This document shows, piece by piece, positions 21,695 through 33,734 of a stretch of 64,000 nt of DNA; the stretch's first letter is position 1, and each line of letters starts with the position of its first letter. The notes beneath the pieces were generated by a model. The model saw only the letters and a list, made by a program, of their open reading frames with translations. It searched no databases and was not told where the DNA came from. Source of the DNA: Enterobacteriaceae endosymbiont of Plateumaris consimilis (GTDB lineage Bacteria; Pseudomonadota; Gammaproteobacteria; Enterobacterales; Enterobacteriaceae); contig NZ_CP046230.1 of NCBI RefSeq assembly GCF_012563145.1, positions 389,582 through 453,581 of the forward strand. The letters are read 5' to 3'. The position numbers were made by a program, and so were the translations under genes.

Positions 21695-22192
21695 CTAATT
21701 TTTTTTATTGCCTATATGAAAAACTACAATTAGTCCTGCTAATAGCAATATTGATATTAATTCAATAATTATTTTATAATTTTGAAACATATCTTTACCA
21801 ATATTATTAATGTCAATAATATTATTAAATATGTATTTATTATTACATGGTTCTTTAATAAGAAAAATTAAAAAAAATGATAAAGTTACTATTAATAAAA
21901 TAGAACAAATTAATATTATTGGTTTTTCTAATAGTAATTTTTTTTCTTGCAAAGCAATTTTTTTATAATTTAATAACATTAATATAAATACAAATAGTAC
22001 GACTATTGCTCCTGCATAAATGATAATTTCTAAAGCTCCTGCAAAATAATCACCTAGAGTAAAAAATATACCAGATATAGAAATTAATAATATTAAAAAA
22101 TATAATAATGTATACATAGGATGTATACTTATTACTATACATAATGTGGAAATTATTGCTAATATTCCTAATATATAAAAAATTAATTCCAT
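21695..22192 (-). CDS. nuoJ: NADH-quinone oxidoreductase subunit J
   Basis: Membrane subunit of complex I that carries the pi-bulge helix linked to coupling. The 165 residues are shorter than E. coli NuoJ (184), the difference being at the C-terminus. The diagnostic segment FAGALEIIIYAGAIVVLFVFILMLLN is split here only for length: it runs from FAGALEIIIYAGA to LFVFILMLL. Five hydrophobic helices can be counted. It is placed between nuoI and nuoK. Confidence 0.93.
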   Translation of the reverse strand: MELIFYILGILAIISTLCIVISIHPMYTLLYFLILLISISGIFFTLGDYFAGALEIIIYAGAIVVLFVFILMLLNYKKIALQEKKLLLEKPIILICSILLIVTLSFFLIFLIKEPCNNKYIFNNIIDINNIGKDMFQNYKIIIELISILLLAGLIVVFHIGNKKN

Positions 22193-22213
22193 AGATAAAA
22201 CCTTTTATTTATT

Positions 22214-22753
22214 TTATGGTAACAAACTTTTTACATCTACTTCAATATTATTTTTTTTATATTTTGAAGAATTTTTTTTTATTTTTACACCAGAAAAATT
22301 ATAAAAATCATAATGTGGATATTTTCCTGTATTATTAATTAATAAATTTTCTTTTTCATATACCATGTCTTGTCTTTTAAATTCACATAATTCAAAATCT
22401 GGTGTTAATTGTATAGCATTAGTAGGACAAGCTTCTTCACAAAAACCACAAAATATACAGCGAGATAAATTGATACGAAAAAATTTAGGATATGATCTTC
22501 CATTTTTTTTTGTTGCTTTTTTTAAAGAAATACATCCTACTGGGCATACTACTGCACATAAATTACATGCTACACAACGCTCATTATTATCATTATCTAA
22601 TGATAATATTATTCTCCCACGATATCTTGGAGGTAAATATACTTTTTCTTCTGGATACATTATAGTTTCTCTTTTTTTAAACATGTTTGTCCAGACTAAA
22701 AATATACTACGTATTTGACTAAATAATTCTATAAATAATTTTTTAAATTTCAT
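22214..22753 (-). CDS. nuoI: NADH-quinone oxidoreductase subunit I
   Basis: Peripheral-arm subunit holding the two [4Fe-4S] clusters N6a and N6b that relay electrons towards NuoB. The 179 residues (180 in E. coli) contain two ferredoxin motifs: [15 protein letters not shown] near residues 60-74 and [13 protein letters not shown] near 99-111. The RYRGR segment precedes the first. All eight cluster cysteines are present. It depends on Fe-S supply, for which the SUF operon of this window is the visible source. Confidence 0.97.
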   Translation of the reverse strand: MKFKKLFIELFSQIRSIFLVWTNMFKKRETIMYPEEKVYLPPRYRGRIILSLDNDNNERCVACNLCAVVCPVGCISLKKATKKNGRSYPKFFRINLSRCIFCGFCEEACPTNAIQLTPDFELCEFKRQDMVYEKENLLINNTGKYPHYDFYNFSGVKIKKNSSKYKKNNIEVDVKSLLP

Positions 22754-22781
22754 TTTTATGTTTTTTATTAAATAAAATAAC

Positions 22782-23750
22782 TTATATTACCATAATTAAT
22801 GCAGTAAAAATAAGATTTATCAATGTTAATGGTAAACATATTAACCATCCAAAAGACATAATTTGATCATATCTAGGACGTGGTAAAGATGCTCTTATTA
22901 AAAAAAATAATAATATAAAAATTATTGTTTTTGAAAAAAACCATATAATAGGTGGTAAAATAGGTCCATACCAACCACCAAAAAATACTGTTGTTATTAA
23001 AGAAGAAATAATTATAATATTAATATATTCTCCTACAAAAAATAAACCAAATTTAATTCCTGAATATTCAATATGATATCCATCAGAAAGTTCTTGTTCT
23101 GTTTCTGGCTGGTCGAAAGGATGTCTATGACATAATGCTATAGCAGCAATAAAAAATGTGATAAATCCAAAAAATTGAGGTATAATATTCCAACAATAAT
23201 ATTGTTTGTATACAATATCATTTAAATTAAACGATCCTGTTTGACATATAACACCCATTAATGACAAACCTAAAAAAACTTCATAACTTAAAATTTGTGC
23301 GACTCCTCTAATTGAACCTAATAAAGCATATTTATTATTACTTGACCATCCTGCAAATAAAATGGAATAAACAGAAATGCTAGACATCATTAGAAAAAAT
23401 AGAATACCAATAGTTAAATCAGATATTTTTAAAGTTGAAGTAATAGGTATTATTGCAAATATTGATAATAATGAATTAAAAGCAATAATAGGAGCAATAT
23501 TAAAAAAAAAATTATCTGTAAAAGTTGGTATTATGTCTTCTTTAAAAATAATTTTTATCATGTCTGCTAATAATTGTAAAGATCCAAACCATCCAACTCT
23601 ATTAGGACCGTAACGATTTTGAAATAATGCTAAAGTACGACGTTCTATAAAACTTAAATAAGCACCACTAATTATTAAAATTATTAATACGAATAAAGAT
23701 TTTGAAATTATTAATAAATTATTTATATTAAAAAATACTGATAAATTCAT
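22782..23750 (-). CDS. nuoH: NADH-quinone oxidoreductase subunit H
   Basis: Membrane subunit at the junction of the two arms of complex I, forming much of the quinone chamber. The 322 residues (325 in E. coli) include [20 protein letters not shown] with its charged cluster, [15 protein letters not shown], and the loop [19 protein letters not shown], all nearly unchanged. Its start codon overlaps the end of nuoG by 4 bases (23747-23750). Confidence 0.97.
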   Translation of the reverse strand: MNLSVFFNINNLLIISKSLFVLIILIISGAYLSFIERRTLALFQNRYGPNRVGWFGSLQLLADMIKIIFKEDIIPTFTDNFFFNIAPIIAFNSLLSIFAIIPITSTLKISDLTIGILFFLMMSSISVYSILFAGWSSNNKYALLGSIRGVAQILSYEVFLGLSLMGVICQTGSFNLNDIVYKQYYCWNIIPQFFGFITFFIAAIALCHRHPFDQPETEQELSDGYHIEYSGIKFGLFFVGEYINIIIISSLITTVFFGGWYGPILPPIIWFFSKTIIFILLFFLIRASLPRPRYDQIMSFGWLICLPLTLINLIFTALIMVI

Positions 23751-26479
23751 TTTAATACCTTTAATTTTTCAATAGTTTTTCCTAAAAATACTAAAGGTAT
23801 TCCTGGTATACCTAAAGGTAATCCAATTAATCCTTGATGTAAATTTTTTGAAATACGTAATGGTAAATGAATTTTATTATTTAAACAAAATATTTCTATT
23901 ATACAATTATAAAAATTTTTTTTAATTCCTAAATTTATTGCATCTAATTTATTTATAATTATATATTGATGATAAAAATATTTTTTTATTAATTTTGATT
24001 TTTGAATTAAACTATCACTATAATATAAACTATAATAAGGAACAACAGTAAATTTTTCAAAATTTAACGATTTTTTAATGGTATAGGTATATTTAAACAT
24101 ATCTAATGATTTATTATTTTTATTTAAAATTTTTACTCCTGTAGGGCCATATTTAGATGAAATACCTATTTCTTTTTGAAATTTATTTAAAGATTGTAAA
24201 GAATTCCATCCTGAATGCCATAAAAATGGCAAATGAGAACATTTAATGTTAGAATCATAATTACCTTCCATAGAAAAGTTAAAAATAGTATCTTTATCTT
24301 CTAATTGCTTTTGTTCATGTATATTAATATTAGATAACATTGATGATCTTCCACTATAACGAATAGAAGATCTGGCAAATTTTCTGTCAAAAATTTTAAA
24401 ATTAGCTTTTGGAGCTGCTTGACTGATTCCTTTAAGTATAGGTATTTTAAATTCACAATTTTTTATTATTTCATCTAAACTAATATTATTTAATATTTTG
24501 TTATTAATTTTAGATTTCAACTCAGATATCCATTTCCAACTAGCTTTAATTTGAATTTTTTTATTATAAAATATAGGATTATATGCTTGAAAAAATCTTT
24601 GTGCTCTAGATTCATTATTAATAACAGTACCACTACTTTCAAAAAAGCTAGCTGATGGTAATATGATATTTGCTTTTTTCATTGTATCTGTATATTGATG
24701 ATCTATAACAATAATATTAGGTATATTTGCAAATATATTATCTAATTTATTTTTTTCTTCTTGAAAATACAAATCATTTTCCATAATAATTAATGTATCT
24801 ATTTTAGATAGATTTGTATCAAATATTTCTTCTAAAGATTTACCATTAATTATGCCAACACCCATACTATTAACTGTATTTAGTACAAAAAACAATCCTG
24901 CATCTTTGTTATAAATATTCAAAGATTTAACTATATTATATGCTGCTGAAATTAATTTTAATGAACCAGAATTAGTTCCTGAAATAATTAAGGGTTTTTT
25001 TGCTTTTAATAATATTTGTGCTATGTTTTTTATTTGTTGTAATATATTATTATCAGAAATAAAAATATCAGATGATTTATTTGTAATATAATCAGATAAA
25101 ATAAAACCAAAATTAACTTGATTTTCAATTGAAGAATAATAATTCCAACTAGAGATATCATCTAAAGATGTATTATCTATATTTGTTATAAATAATGGAT
25201 TTTTAAATGTATTATTTGCATTTAAAATTGCATTACTATTCCAAGATGGAATATCTTTATTAGATATATTAAATAAATTTTTTTTAATAGCCTGTCGTAT
25301 TGATAATGCTAATCTAGGACTAGTTATACTAATATCTTCACCTAAAATTAAAATTGCATCATAATTTTCTATTTCAGTAAGAGTAGGACAATATATATTT
25401 TTACTTTGTAATATTTTTATGATTAAATCAATCTGTAATTTTTCTTGTTTTAAAATTCCAATAGAAAAATTCTCTTCTCCAACTAAATCTTTTAAAACAA
25501 AATTACTTTCTATACTTGCTCTAGGTGATCCAATACCAACAATTCTTTTTGATTTTTTTATTAAACTAATAATTTTTTCTATTGTTTTTGAATATTCTAA
25601 AATAATATTTTGATTATTAATTTTCTGAGTAACTTGTAATGGTCTATTATTAGAATTTACATAACCAGAACCAAAACGTCCACGATCACAGATAAAATAG
25701 TGATTTATTTCTTCATGAAATCTATTTTCTACACTAGATAAATATCCATAACGTTCTCCTACTGTAATATTACAACCTAAAGAACAATTTTGACAAATGC
25801 TAGGAGCATATTGCATATCCCATTTTCTAGAAAAATGTTCAGAATAAGTTTTATCTGTAAAGACTCCTGTAGGACATATTTCTACTAAATTACCTGAACA
25901 TTCATTTTCTAATATTCCATCAGTTATTCTTCCAAAGTACAGATTATTATTAGCACCAAAAACATCAAAATCTTTTCCATCAGCATAATCTTTATAAAAT
26001 CTTACACAACGATAACACTTAATACAACGATTCATTGTATGTGATATAAAAGGACCTAAATTTTGATTTTTATATTGTTTTTTTACAAAATTATATCTAC
26101 GATAAACATGACCAGTCATTACTGTCATATCTTGTAAATGACAACTACCACCAGCATCACAAATAGGACAATCATGCGGATGATTAATCATTAATAATTC
26201 AATTATATTTTTACGAAAATTTTTTATTTCTATATCATTTATAGAAATATATAAATTTTCAGTAGGTGAAGACATACAAGACATTACAACATGTCCTTTT
26301 AATTTTTTACAATTATCATATTTTTTTACTGCACACAAACGACATGATCCTACACTGCCAAGAATAGGATGCCAGCAAAAATATGGTAAATCAAAACCTA
26401 AAGATAAACATATTTTTAATAAATTATCTTTTTTATTAACTTTATAAGATTGTCCATCTATATTAATAATTATAGTCAT
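23747..26479 (-). CDS. nuoG: NADH-quinone oxidoreductase subunit G
   Basis: Largest peripheral subunit of complex I, carrying several Fe-S clusters. The 910 residues match E. coli (908). From the N-terminus: the [2Fe-2S] cysteines around residues 34-67 ([17 protein letters not shown] and VMSCM), the His/Cys3 N5 motif in [17 protein letters not shown], the N4 cysteines in CIKCYRC with the later EICPTG, and the extra N7 cysteines CQNCSLGCN with FICDRGRFG. The molybdopterin-oxidoreductase-like domain after residue 300 is much less conserved, as is usual. All cluster ligands appear present. Confidence 0.96.
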   Translation of the reverse strand: MTIIINIDGQSYKVNKKDNLLKICLSLGFDLPYFCWHPILGSVGSCRLCAVKKYDNCKKLKGHVVMSCMSSPTENLYISINDIEIKNFRKNIIELLMINHPHDCPICDAGGSCHLQDMTVMTGHVYRRYNFVKKQYKNQNLGPFISHTMNRCIKCYRCVRFYKDYADGKDFDVFGANNNLYFGRITDGILENECSGNLVEICPTGVFTDKTYSEHFSRKWDMQYAPSICQNCSLGCNITVGERYGYLSSVENRFHEEINHYFICDRGRFGSGYVNSNNRPLQVTQKINNQNIILEYSKTIEKIISLIKKSKRIVGIGSPRASIESNFVLKDLVGEENFSIGILKQEKLQIDLIIKILQSKNIYCPTLTEIENYDAILILGEDISITSPRLALSIRQAIKKNLFNISNKDIPSWNSNAILNANNTFKNPLFITNIDNTSLDDISSWNYYSSIENQVNFGFILSDYITNKSSDIFISDNNILQQIKNIAQILLKAKKPLIISGTNSGSLKLISAAYNIVKSLNIYNKDAGLFFVLNTVNSMGVGIINGKSLEEIFDTNLSKIDTLIIMENDLYFQEEKNKLDNIFANIPNIIVIDHQYTDTMKKANIILPSASFFESSGTVINNESRAQRFFQAYNPIFYNKKIQIKASWKWISELKSKINNKILNNISLDEIIKNCEFKIPILKGISQAAPKANFKIFDRKFARSSIRYSGRSSMLSNINIHEQKQLEDKDTIFNFSMEGNYDSNIKCSHLPFLWHSGWNSLQSLNKFQKEIGISSKYGPTGVKILNKNNKSLDMFKYTYTIKKSLNFEKFTVVPYYSLYYSDSLIQKSKLIKKYFYHQYIIINKLDAINLGIKKNFYNCIIEIFCLNNKIHLPLRISKNLHQGLIGLPLGIPGIPLVFLGKTIEKLKVLK

Positions 26480-26580
26480 AATAAATATATTCCAGTAAGT
26501 TATTAAAATAAATATTTTATTATTTATTTAATATTTTTATATATAAATTTATGATAAAAAATTTATATATAATTTTATAT

Positions 26581-27864
26581 TTACTGCGATATTCCTAATT
26601 CAAACTCATTTAAAAAATATTTTAGTGCACTATTTAATGGTTCTATAGCACCAATAGGAAGAGCACAAAAAGATTTTCCTTCTATTAATTGAGTACTAAC
26701 TTCTTTTAATAATTTTATATCTTTAATATGACCTTTTTTCTTTTCTAATTTATCTAATATTTTTACAATCCATGGTAATCCTTCACGACATGGTGTACAA
26801 AATCCACAAGATTCTCTTGCAAAAAATATTTCTAAATTTTTCACTAAAGATATCATATTAATATTATTATCAATAGCCATAGATAATCCAGTACCTAATC
26901 TATTACCTATTTTTTGAAAACTAATAAAATCCATAGGTATATCTAAATGATTTTCAGTTAAAAATCCTGTTCCTGCACCACCAATTTGCCAAGCTTTTAA
27001 TTTTAATCCATTTTTCATACCTCCAGCATATTTTTCTAATACTTCACGAGCACTAGTACCAAATGGTAATTCCCATACTCCAGGATTTTTAACATTTCCA
27101 GAAAAACCTAACATTTTTGTACCATTATCATATTTACTTTTAGAAATATTTTTATACCAATCAGAACCATTTATTAATATACTAGATATATTAAATAAAG
27201 TTTCAACATTATTAATACATGTAGGCCTACCCCATAATCCAATAGAAGAAGGAAAAGGAGGTTTAAATCTAGGATTAGCTCTTTTACCTTCTAATGAATT
27301 AATTAATGCTGTTTCTTCACCACAAATATATCTACCTGCTCCTATATGCATATATAGTTCAAAACTAAATGCTGTATTTAAGATATTTTTTCCTAAAAAT
27401 CCTAATGTATAAGCTTCTTTGATTGCTACAGCTAAAATTTTAGCACATGTTATATATTCTCCTCTTAAAAAAATATATCCTTGATTAGCTTGTATTGCAA
27501 AAGCACTAATGATAATACCTTCTATTAATTGATGAGGAATATGTTCTATTAAAAAACGATCTTTATAAGTTCCAGGTTCCATTTCATCTGCATTACATAA
27601 TAAATATCGAATTTCAGAATTATCTTTTTTATTAGGCATTAAGCTCCATTTTAATCCAGTAGAAAAACCTGCACCTCCCCTACCTTTTAACTCTGCATTT
27701 TTAATTAATTTAATAACTTCTTCTGGAATCATATTCTTTAATGTTTTATTTAAACCAATATAACCATTTTTTTGAATATATTCTTTTGAAAAAACTGGTT
27801 TATTATCATGTCTCATACGCCATGTTAACGGATGATTTTCTTCATTAAGATTTAATTTTTTCAT
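26581..27864 (-). CDS. nuoF: NADH-quinone oxidoreductase subunit F
   Basis: NADH-binding, FMN-containing flavoprotein subunit of complex I. The nucleotide-binding glycine-rich motif is [14 protein letters not shown] and the NADH-site glutamate region [13 protein letters not shown]. The N3 [4Fe-4S] cysteines are in [12 protein letters not shown] and the distal SFCALP. I placed the start at 27864 ([18 protein letters not shown]), aligning with the E. coli N-terminus. The frame is open back to 27897, but those 11 extra codons lie inside nuoE. It overlaps nuoE by 20 bases. The C-terminus lacks the last ~20 residues of the E. coli protein. Confidence 0.95.
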   Translation of the reverse strand: MKKLNLNEENHPLTWRMRHDNKPVFSKEYIQKNGYIGLNKTLKNMIPEEVIKLIKNAELKGRGGAGFSTGLKWSLMPNKKDNSEIRYLLCNADEMEPGTYKDRFLIEHIPHQLIEGIIISAFAIQANQGYIFLRGEYITCAKILAVAIKEAYTLGFLGKNILNTAFSFELYMHIGAGRYICGEETALINSLEGKRANPRFKPPFPSSIGLWGRPTCINNVETLFNISSILINGSDWYKNISKSKYDNGTKMLGFSGNVKNPGVWELPFGTSAREVLEKYAGGMKNGLKLKAWQIGGAGTGFLTENHLDIPMDFISFQKIGNRLGTGLSMAIDNNINMISLVKNLEIFFARESCGFCTPCREGLPWIVKILDKLEKKKGHIKDIKLLKEVSTQLIEGKSFCALPIGAIEPLNSALKYFLNEFELGISQ

Positions 27865-28357
27865 TAATATATTTATCCAAAATTTGATTGATATCATTTT
27901 TTGATACTGAAGTATAAATTTGATTATTAATCATAATACTAGGACTTTTATCACATAAACCTAAACAACATATAGGTAATAAAGTAAATAAACCATTAAC
28001 AGTTGTTTCACCAGGAATAATTTTTAATTTATGCTTTATGATTTTTAAAATTTTTTCATATCCTGTTATGTAACATACAACACTATCACAATATTTAATA
28101 ATATATTTTCCTACTGGATATCTAAAAATTTGACTATAAAATGTTGCAATACTATCAATTTCAGCTGGTGAAATATTTAATAATTTAGCAACAATATAAA
28201 TTATATCATCAGATATCCAACCATATTGTTTTTGTAAATATATTAATACTTCAATAGAAGCTGCATGACTATGTTCATAATGAGATTTTATTTTATTAAT
28301 TATTTTTAGATCTTTTCTATTTAATATATATTTTTTTTTATTAATTATTTTATTCAT
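27845..28357 (-). CDS. nuoE: NADH-quinone oxidoreductase subunit E
   Basis: Thioredoxin-like [2Fe-2S] subunit of the NADH dehydrogenase module (cluster N1a). The 170 residues (166 in E. coli) show the cluster cysteines in CDSVVC and in [13 protein letters not shown]. The helical N-terminal part includes [16 protein letters not shown]. It starts 8 bases after nuoCD and overlaps nuoF. Confidence 0.95.
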   Translation of the reverse strand: MNKIINKKKYILNRKDLKIINKIKSHYEHSHAASIEVLIYLQKQYGWISDDIIYIVAKLLNISPAEIDSIATFYSQIFRYPVGKYIIKYCDSVVCYITGYEKILKIIKHKLKIIPGETTVNGLFTLLPICCLGLCDKSPSIMINNQIYTSVSKNDINQILDKYINEKIKS

Positions 28358-28365
28358 AGTTTATA

Positions 28366-30195
28366 TTAACGATCAACATCAGACATAACAAAATCAATAC
28401 TGCCTAGATATGTAATTAAATCAGATATTAAACTACCTTTAATAACTGAAGGTATTTGTTGTAAATGAGCAAAACTTGGAGTTCTTATTCTTGTACGATA
28501 ACTAGTAGCATTACCATCACTAATTAAATAATAGCTATTAATACCTTTGGTTGCTTCTATCATTTGAAATGATTCATTAGGAGGTATCACAGGTCCCCAA
28601 GAAACTTGTAAAAAATGAGTAATTAATGTCTCAATGTCTTTTAATGTTTTTTCTTTTCGTGGCGGAGTTGTTAAAGGATGATCTACTTTAAATGGTCCTG
28701 AAGGCATATTATTTAAACATTGTTGTAAAATATGTAAACTTTGCCATATTTCTTCCATTTTTAATATAACTCTAGAATAACAATCACTTATATTATTGCC
28801 TACTGGAATTTCAAAATCAAAATTTTCATAACCAGAATAAGGTCTCCACTTACGTACATCAAAATTTAAACCAGTAGCTCTTAATCCAGAACCTGTAATC
28901 CCCCATTGTATGGCTTCTTTTTGTGAATACGATGCTACATTTTTTGATCGAGATATTAAAATACTATTTTCTAAAGCTGTTTTTTTATAAATTTGTAATC
29001 TTTTAGGTAACCATTTTAATATTTTTTTTAATAATATATTCCATCCTTTTGGTAAATCATTTGCTAAACCACCTATTCTAAACCATGCAGGATGCATTCT
29101 AGCACCTGTAATAGCTTCAATTATATCATATATTTTTTGCCGATCAGTAAATGCAAGAAATACAGGAGTCATAGCACCAACATCTTGAATAAAAGTAGAT
29201 AAATATAATAAATGACTATTAATACGAAATAATTCAGATAACATAATTCTGATAACTTTAATTCTATCTGAAACAATAATGTTTGCTAATTTTTCTACCG
29301 CAAGAATATAAGGCATTTCATTTATACAACCACCTAAATATTCAATGCGATCTGTATATGGAATATAAGTATGCCAAGTTTGTCTTTCAGCTATTTTTTC
29401 TGCACCTCTATGATGATATCCTATATCAGGTATACAATCTATAATTTCTTCTCCATTTAATTGTAAAATTATTCTAAAAGCTCCATGTACAGAAGGATGA
29501 TTTGGACCTAAATTTAAAAACATATAATCATAATTTTTATTATTAACTTTTATTCCCCATTCTTCTGGATTAAATTTTGTATTTTCAATATCTATTTTAT
29601 ATTTATTTTTAGATAAAGTATAAAATTCATTTTCAGTTGCTCTCGCAGGAAAATCTTTACGTAAAGGATAACCACTATCCCAATTATACGGTAAAAGAAT
29701 ATGAGATAAATGAGGATGATTAATAAAATTAATCCCAAACATTTCCCATATTTCTCTTTCATACCAATTAGCATTAACAAAATATTCTGTTATACTATCA
29801 ACAAATAAATCATTTTTTATTAATGGAACTTTAATTATTAAATCAATGTTTCTATTAATTGAAATGAAATGATAAAACAAAGAAAAATCCATTTTTAATA
29901 TTAAATTAAATTTATTATGATGTAGTCTTTCATCTACACCGTGAATATCATATAACATATTATATGGATTATAAATTTTATACAAAAATTTTATAAAACA
30001 TATTAAGTTTTTTTTTTTAATCCAAATGACTAATGGCATATTTATATTTTTATTATTTTGTATTAAAAAACTTTTTGGTCCGAAATAATTGTCTAATTGT
30101 TTAATTATTGAATCATTTAAACTATTAGCTAAAGATTTAGAACAAATTTTATTTATTGACATTTTTTTTTCTAAATTATTATTTGAATTATTCAT
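28366..30195 (-). CDS. nuoC: NADH-quinone oxidoreductase fused subunit C/D
   Basis: Fusion of the 30-kDa (NuoC) and 49-kDa (NuoD) subunits, as in E. coli NuoCD (about 600 residues; 609 here). Residues 1 to about 200 are the NuoC part, ending with ERETWEMFGI-like ([10 protein letters not shown]) and [19 protein letters not shown]. The NuoD part begins near residue 225 with [14 protein letters not shown], whose histidines line the quinone site, and ends with the DFVMSDVDR signature. The first 30 residues are Asn/Lys-rich and not conserved, so the start could be internal. The fusion supports placement in the Enterobacterales. Confidence 0.96.
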   Translation of the reverse strand: MNNSNNNLEKKMSINKICSKSLANSLNDSIIKQLDNYFGPKSFLIQNNKNINMPLVIWIKKKNLICFIKFLYKIYNPYNMLYDIHGVDERLHHNKFNLILKMDFSLFYHFISINRNIDLIIKVPLIKNDLFVDSITEYFVNANWYEREIWEMFGINFINHPHLSHILLPYNWDSGYPLRKDFPARATENEFYTLSKNKYKIDIENTKFNPEEWGIKVNNKNYDYMFLNLGPNHPSVHGAFRIILQLNGEEIIDCIPDIGYHHRGAEKIAERQTWHTYIPYTDRIEYLGGCINEMPYILAVEKLANIIVSDRIKVIRIMLSELFRINSHLLYLSTFIQDVGAMTPVFLAFTDRQKIYDIIEAITGARMHPAWFRIGGLANDLPKGWNILLKKILKWLPKRLQIYKKTALENSILISRSKNVASYSQKEAIQWGITGSGLRATGLNFDVRKWRPYSGYENFDFEIPVGNNISDCYSRVILKMEEIWQSLHILQQCLNNMPSGPFKVDHPLTTPPRKEKTLKDIETLITHFLQVSWGPVIPPNESFQMIEATKGINSYYLISDGNATSYRTRIRTPSFAHLQQIPSVIKGSLISDLITYLGSIDFVMSDVDR

Positions 30196-30260
30196 AAATA
30201 TTCCATCTATTATTTCAATAATAACAAAATTACTAATTTAACAAATAATAAATAAATTAA

Positions 30261-30920
30261 TTAAATTTTTTCAGGAGAACGTAATTTTACATTTTTTTTA
30301 AGTTTTGTTTGTGATGTCATTTTAGGTTTATATATTCCTTGATCACCCATTATCCAAGATAATGGACGTCTTTCTTCATTAATAGATTTTTGTAATAATA
30401 ATAAAGCTTGAATATATGCTTCCGGTCTAGGAGGACATCCTGGAATATAAACATCAACTGGTAAAAATTTATCTACTCCTTGAACTACAGAATATATATC
30501 ATACATTCCACCAGAATTAGCACATGCTCCCATAGAAATTACCCATTTAGGCTCTAACATTTGATCATATAATCTTTGTATAATAGGCGCCATTTTAAGA
30601 AAACATGTTCCTGCTATAACCATAAAATCAGCTTGTCTAGGAGATGATCTTAAAACCTCTGATCCAAATCGAGATATATCATTAATAGATGTAAATGATG
30701 TAGTCATTTCAACATAGCAACAAGAAAGACCAAAATTATATGGCCATAAAGAATTTTTTCTGCCCCAATTAATAATTTTATGAGTAATTTTTTTTAAATT
30801 ACCTAAAAATATATTTTGATTAATTTGATTTTCAATCGGATCATTATTAATATTTTTTTTTTCTTCTAATGGATATATTTTTTTATTATTAATATTTGTT
30901 TTAGTAAGAATATATTTCAT
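30261..30920 (-). CDS. nuoB: NADH-quinone oxidoreductase subunit B
   Basis: Holds the terminal N2 [4Fe-4S] cluster next to the quinone site. The 219 residues (220 in E. coli) carry the unusual adjacent cysteines in GLSCCYVEM, plus the cysteines in [10 protein letters not shown] and PGCPPRPEA. The first 45 residues are poorly conserved and Lys/Asn-rich. It lies 65 bases upstream of nuoCD and 39 downstream of nuoA. Confidence 0.97.
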   Translation of the reverse strand: MKYILTKTNINNKKIYPLEEKKNINNDPIENQINQNIFLGNLKKITHKIINWGRKNSLWPYNFGLSCCYVEMTTSFTSINDISRFGSEVLRSSPRQADFMVIAGTCFLKMAPIIQRLYDQMLEPKWVISMGACANSGGMYDIYSVVQGVDKFLPVDVYIPGCPPRPEAYIQALLLLQKSINEERRPLSWIMGDQGIYKPKMTSQTKLKKNVKLRSPEKI

Positions 30921-30959
30921 AATATAATGTTTATTATACTTTTAATAAAAAATTAAAAA

Positions 30960-31340
30960 TTATTTTTTAGATTTCCAATTCAAAGCATTTACTTTAAATA
31001 AATAAAATAAACTAATTAAAATTGTTATTATAAATAATAATCCTTCTATAAATCCTTCTAATTTAGTTTCTTTAATAGAAATAGACCATATATATAAATA
31101 TAATGCTTCAACATCAAAAATCACAAAAAACATAGCTATTAAATAAAATTTAATAAAAATTTTTATTTGAGAATTACCAAAAGAACAAGTTCCAGATTCA
31201 AAAGGTATATTTTTATCTATGCCATAAGAACGACCTCCTAAAAAATGTGATACTAACATAACAGTGCAACTAATTATAATAGCAAATATTTGAAATGTAA
31301 AAAAAGATAAGTTATTAATATAATGATCTGTAAAAATCAT
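30960..31340 (-). CDS. nuoA: NADH-quinone oxidoreductase subunit A
   Basis: Three-helix membrane subunit and first gene of the nuo operon. The 126 residues are shorter than E. coli NuoA (147), lacking part of the N- and C-terminal tails. The conserved loop FESGTCSFG and the acidic helix FVIFDVEALYLY, with its Asp and Glu, are present. The operon promoter should lie in the 145-base A/T-rich gap to thrC, but no site could be chosen with confidence. Confidence 0.94.
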   Translation of the reverse strand: MIFTDHYINNLSFFTFQIFAIIISCTVMLVSHFLGGRSYGIDKNIPFESGTCSFGNSQIKIFIKFYLIAMFFVIFDVEALYLYIWSISIKETKLEGFIEGLLFIITILISLFYLFKVNALNWKSKK

Positions 31341-31485
31341 AATTTATAATTTATAATTAAAGTTAATTTATTGATAATATATTAAGTAAACATAATATGT
31401 AAATAAATTAATATTTTTATAATAAATAATTATTAATATAAACAAATTTAAATTATATATTTAAATATAATAAATAATAAATTTA

Positions 31486-32781
31486 TTAAATATAATTTTT
31501 TATTAAAAAAGTTTTAAAATAAGTAAAATTATTTGGAAAATTATAAGACAAATTTTCTTTTTTTATATAATTAGTCAACACAATTGGTAATTTTATTCTT
31601 ATTTTTAAGATTTTATCTATATAATCTTGAAATTTTGCTGGATGTGCAGTACCCAAAAAAATTCCAAAATCTTCTTGACATTTTATTTTTGAAGACAAAG
31701 CATGATATGCAATTGCAGAATGTGGTTCTGTAATATATTTATATTTATTATATAATTTTATTATAGATTTCTCAGTAAGATTATCTGATATAGATTGAGA
31801 TGATAATCTATTTAAATTCCAATTATTTATTTTAAATAATTCTAATATACGTGGCCAATTATTTGGATTATTTACATCCATAGCATTAGATAATGTTGTA
31901 ATAGTTTTTTTAGGTTTCCAAATACCATTTTTAAGATATCTTAAAACTGTATCATTAGAATTAGTAGCAGCTATAAATTTTTTTATAGGTAAACCCATTG
32001 ATTTGGCTATTAATCCAGCAGTTAAATTACCAAAATTACCACAAGGTATAGAAACAATAACATTGTTTCTATTATTTTTTTTAATTTTAGCAAAAGCTTC
32101 AAAATAATAACATATTTGAGCTATTAATCTGCTGATATTAATTGAATTTGCAGAATTAAGAATAACTTTATTTCTTAAATAAGTATCTTCAAAAGATTGT
32201 TTAACTAATTTTTGACAATCATCAAAATTTCCTTCAATAGCAATTGTTTTTATATTTTTACCTAAAGTACAAAACAATTTTTCTTGTAAAACAGAAATTT
32301 TATTTTTAGGATATAAAATTATAACTTCAATATTATTTATATTATAAAAAGCATGAGCAACTGCTGCTCCAGTATCACCAGATGTAGCTGTTAAAATAAT
32401 AATTTTTTTTTGTTCAGTAAAATAATTTAATATTTGTGACATAAAACGAACACCAAAATCTTTAAAAGATAAAGTTGGTCCGTGAAATAATTCTAAACAA
32501 AAAATATTATTTTTAATATTAATTAATTTTAATGGAAAATTAAATGCTTTATGTATAATTTTTGTTAAATTTTTTAAAGAAATTTCATCTTTGATAAATA
32601 AAGATATTAAATAACTACTGCGATTAATAAAATCCATATCTAGTATTTGATTAATATTTTTTAAATTAATTTTAGGTATAAAACTTGGAAAAAATAACCC
32701 TTGATTTTTACCTAATCCTATTTTGAGTGCTTGTTTAAAATTTATTATTTCTTTATAATTATTTATATTATAAAAATTCAT
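31486..32781 (-). CDS. thrC: threonine synthase
   Basis: PLP enzyme converting O-phosphohomoserine to threonine. The 431 residues (428 in E. coli) include the PLP lysine in LSFKDFGVRFM, TATSGDTGAAVAHAF, and the phosphate-binding SIPCGNFGN. The N-terminal MNFYNINNYKEIINFKQAL block aligns with E. coli. Its ATG overlaps the thrB stop by 4 bases (32778-32781). Last gene of the thrABC operon, which completes threonine synthesis for supply to the host. Confidence 0.97.
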   Translation of the reverse strand: MNFYNINNYKEIINFKQALKIGLGKNQGLFFPSFIPKINLKNINQILDMDFINRSSYLISLFIKDEISLKNLTKIIHKAFNFPLKLINIKNNIFCLELFHGPTLSFKDFGVRFMSQILNYFTEQKKIIILTATSGDTGAAVAHAFYNINNIEVIILYPKNKISVLQEKLFCTLGKNIKTIAIEGNFDDCQKLVKQSFEDTYLRNKVILNSANSINISRLIAQICYYFEAFAKIKKNNRNNVIVSIPCGNFGNLTAGLIAKSMGLPIKKFIAATNSNDTVLRYLKNGIWKPKKTITTLSNAMDVNNPNNWPRILELFKINNWNLNRLSSQSISDNLTEKSIIKLYNKYKYITEPHSAIAYHALSSKIKCQEDFGIFLGTAHPAKFQDYIDKILKIRIKLPIVLTNYIKKENLSYNFPNNFTYFKTFLIKNYI

Positions 32782-33713
32782 TTTGTCTCCATTATTTGTG
32801 TACCTTTTTTATTAACTATACAAATATATACAAAGCCTTTTTGATTTTGTAAATAATTTTTTTTTAACCACTTAACCATATTTTTTGCAATATTCAAATT
32901 ATTAAATATACTAAATATAGTTGGTCCAGATCCAGCAATACCATAACTTAAAGCTCCTAATTTTTTAGAAATTTTACGAATTTTTTCAAAATGAGGTAAT
33001 AGAGATTTTCTATATGGTTCAGCGATAAAATCTTTCATTAATTTTGCTGCAAGTAATTCTTGTTTAGTATGACTTGCATGTATAAATCCTGCTAAATATT
33101 GACTTTGTTTAATACAAATATTTTTTTTATAATAATTAGGAAGAATTTTTCTAGAATCATAAGTTGAAAGTTTTATTCCAGGATATATGATAACCCAAAA
33201 CCAATTATCAAATACTGGTATATCTTGAATAATTAAATTATCTGTTATTAGTATTAATTTAATTCCACCCAAATAGCAAGGAGCAACATTATCATAATGT
33301 ACATTACCAGATAATGATTGTTCTAATTCTCCCATTAAGATTAATAATTCATTATCATTTAAGGGATTATTGAGAAATAAGTTCATAGCTTTTAAAAAAG
33401 CTACTATAGAACAAGAGCTTGAACCTAAACCTGAAGCTACAGGTACATTTTTTTCTAAAATAATTTTTAATGGCACTATTTTACCTATTTTATTACAAAA
33501 TTTTGACCAACAATGAAAAATAATATTTTTATAAAAATCTTTTGGTAAATCATTTAAAAAATATCCTTTATTTATTAATATAAATTTTTTAGATGATGTA
33601 ATTGACACATAATCACCTAAAATTCCTCCATCTAATCTAGATAATGCTATACCTAATGAGTCAAATCCAACATTTATATTTCCAATAGAAGCAGGAGCAT
33701 AGATTTTTATCAT
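32778..33713 (-). CDS. thrB: homoserine kinase
   Basis: GHMP-family kinase that phosphorylates homoserine using ATP. The 311 residues equal the E. coli length (310). The family ATP-binding motif PVASGLGSSSCS is intact near residues 90-101, and the N-terminal IYAPASIGNINVGFDSLG block and the late GIAGSGPTIFS motif are conserved. It lies 21 bases after thrA and overlaps thrC by 4. Confidence 0.97.
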   Translation of the reverse strand: MIKIYAPASIGNINVGFDSLGIALSRLDGGILGDYVSITSSKKFILINKGYFLNDLPKDFYKNIIFHCWSKFCNKIGKIVPLKIILEKNVPVASGLGSSSCSIVAFLKAMNLFLNNPLNDNELLILMGELEQSLSGNVHYDNVAPCYLGGIKLILITDNLIIQDIPVFDNWFWVIIYPGIKLSTYDSRKILPNYYKKNICIKQSQYLAGFIHASHTKQELLAAKLMKDFIAEPYRKSLLPHFEKIRKISKKLGALSYGIAGSGPTIFSIFNNLNIAKNMVKWLKKNYLQNQKGFVYICIVNKKGTQIMETK

Positions 33714-33734
33714 TACTTCAAATTCCTATTTTTA

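Noticed and set aside
22365-23613. Plus-strand open frames of 78-117 codons across nuoI and nuoH
   Set aside because: Antisense to highly conserved complex I genes; their length follows from the codon bias of the real genes.
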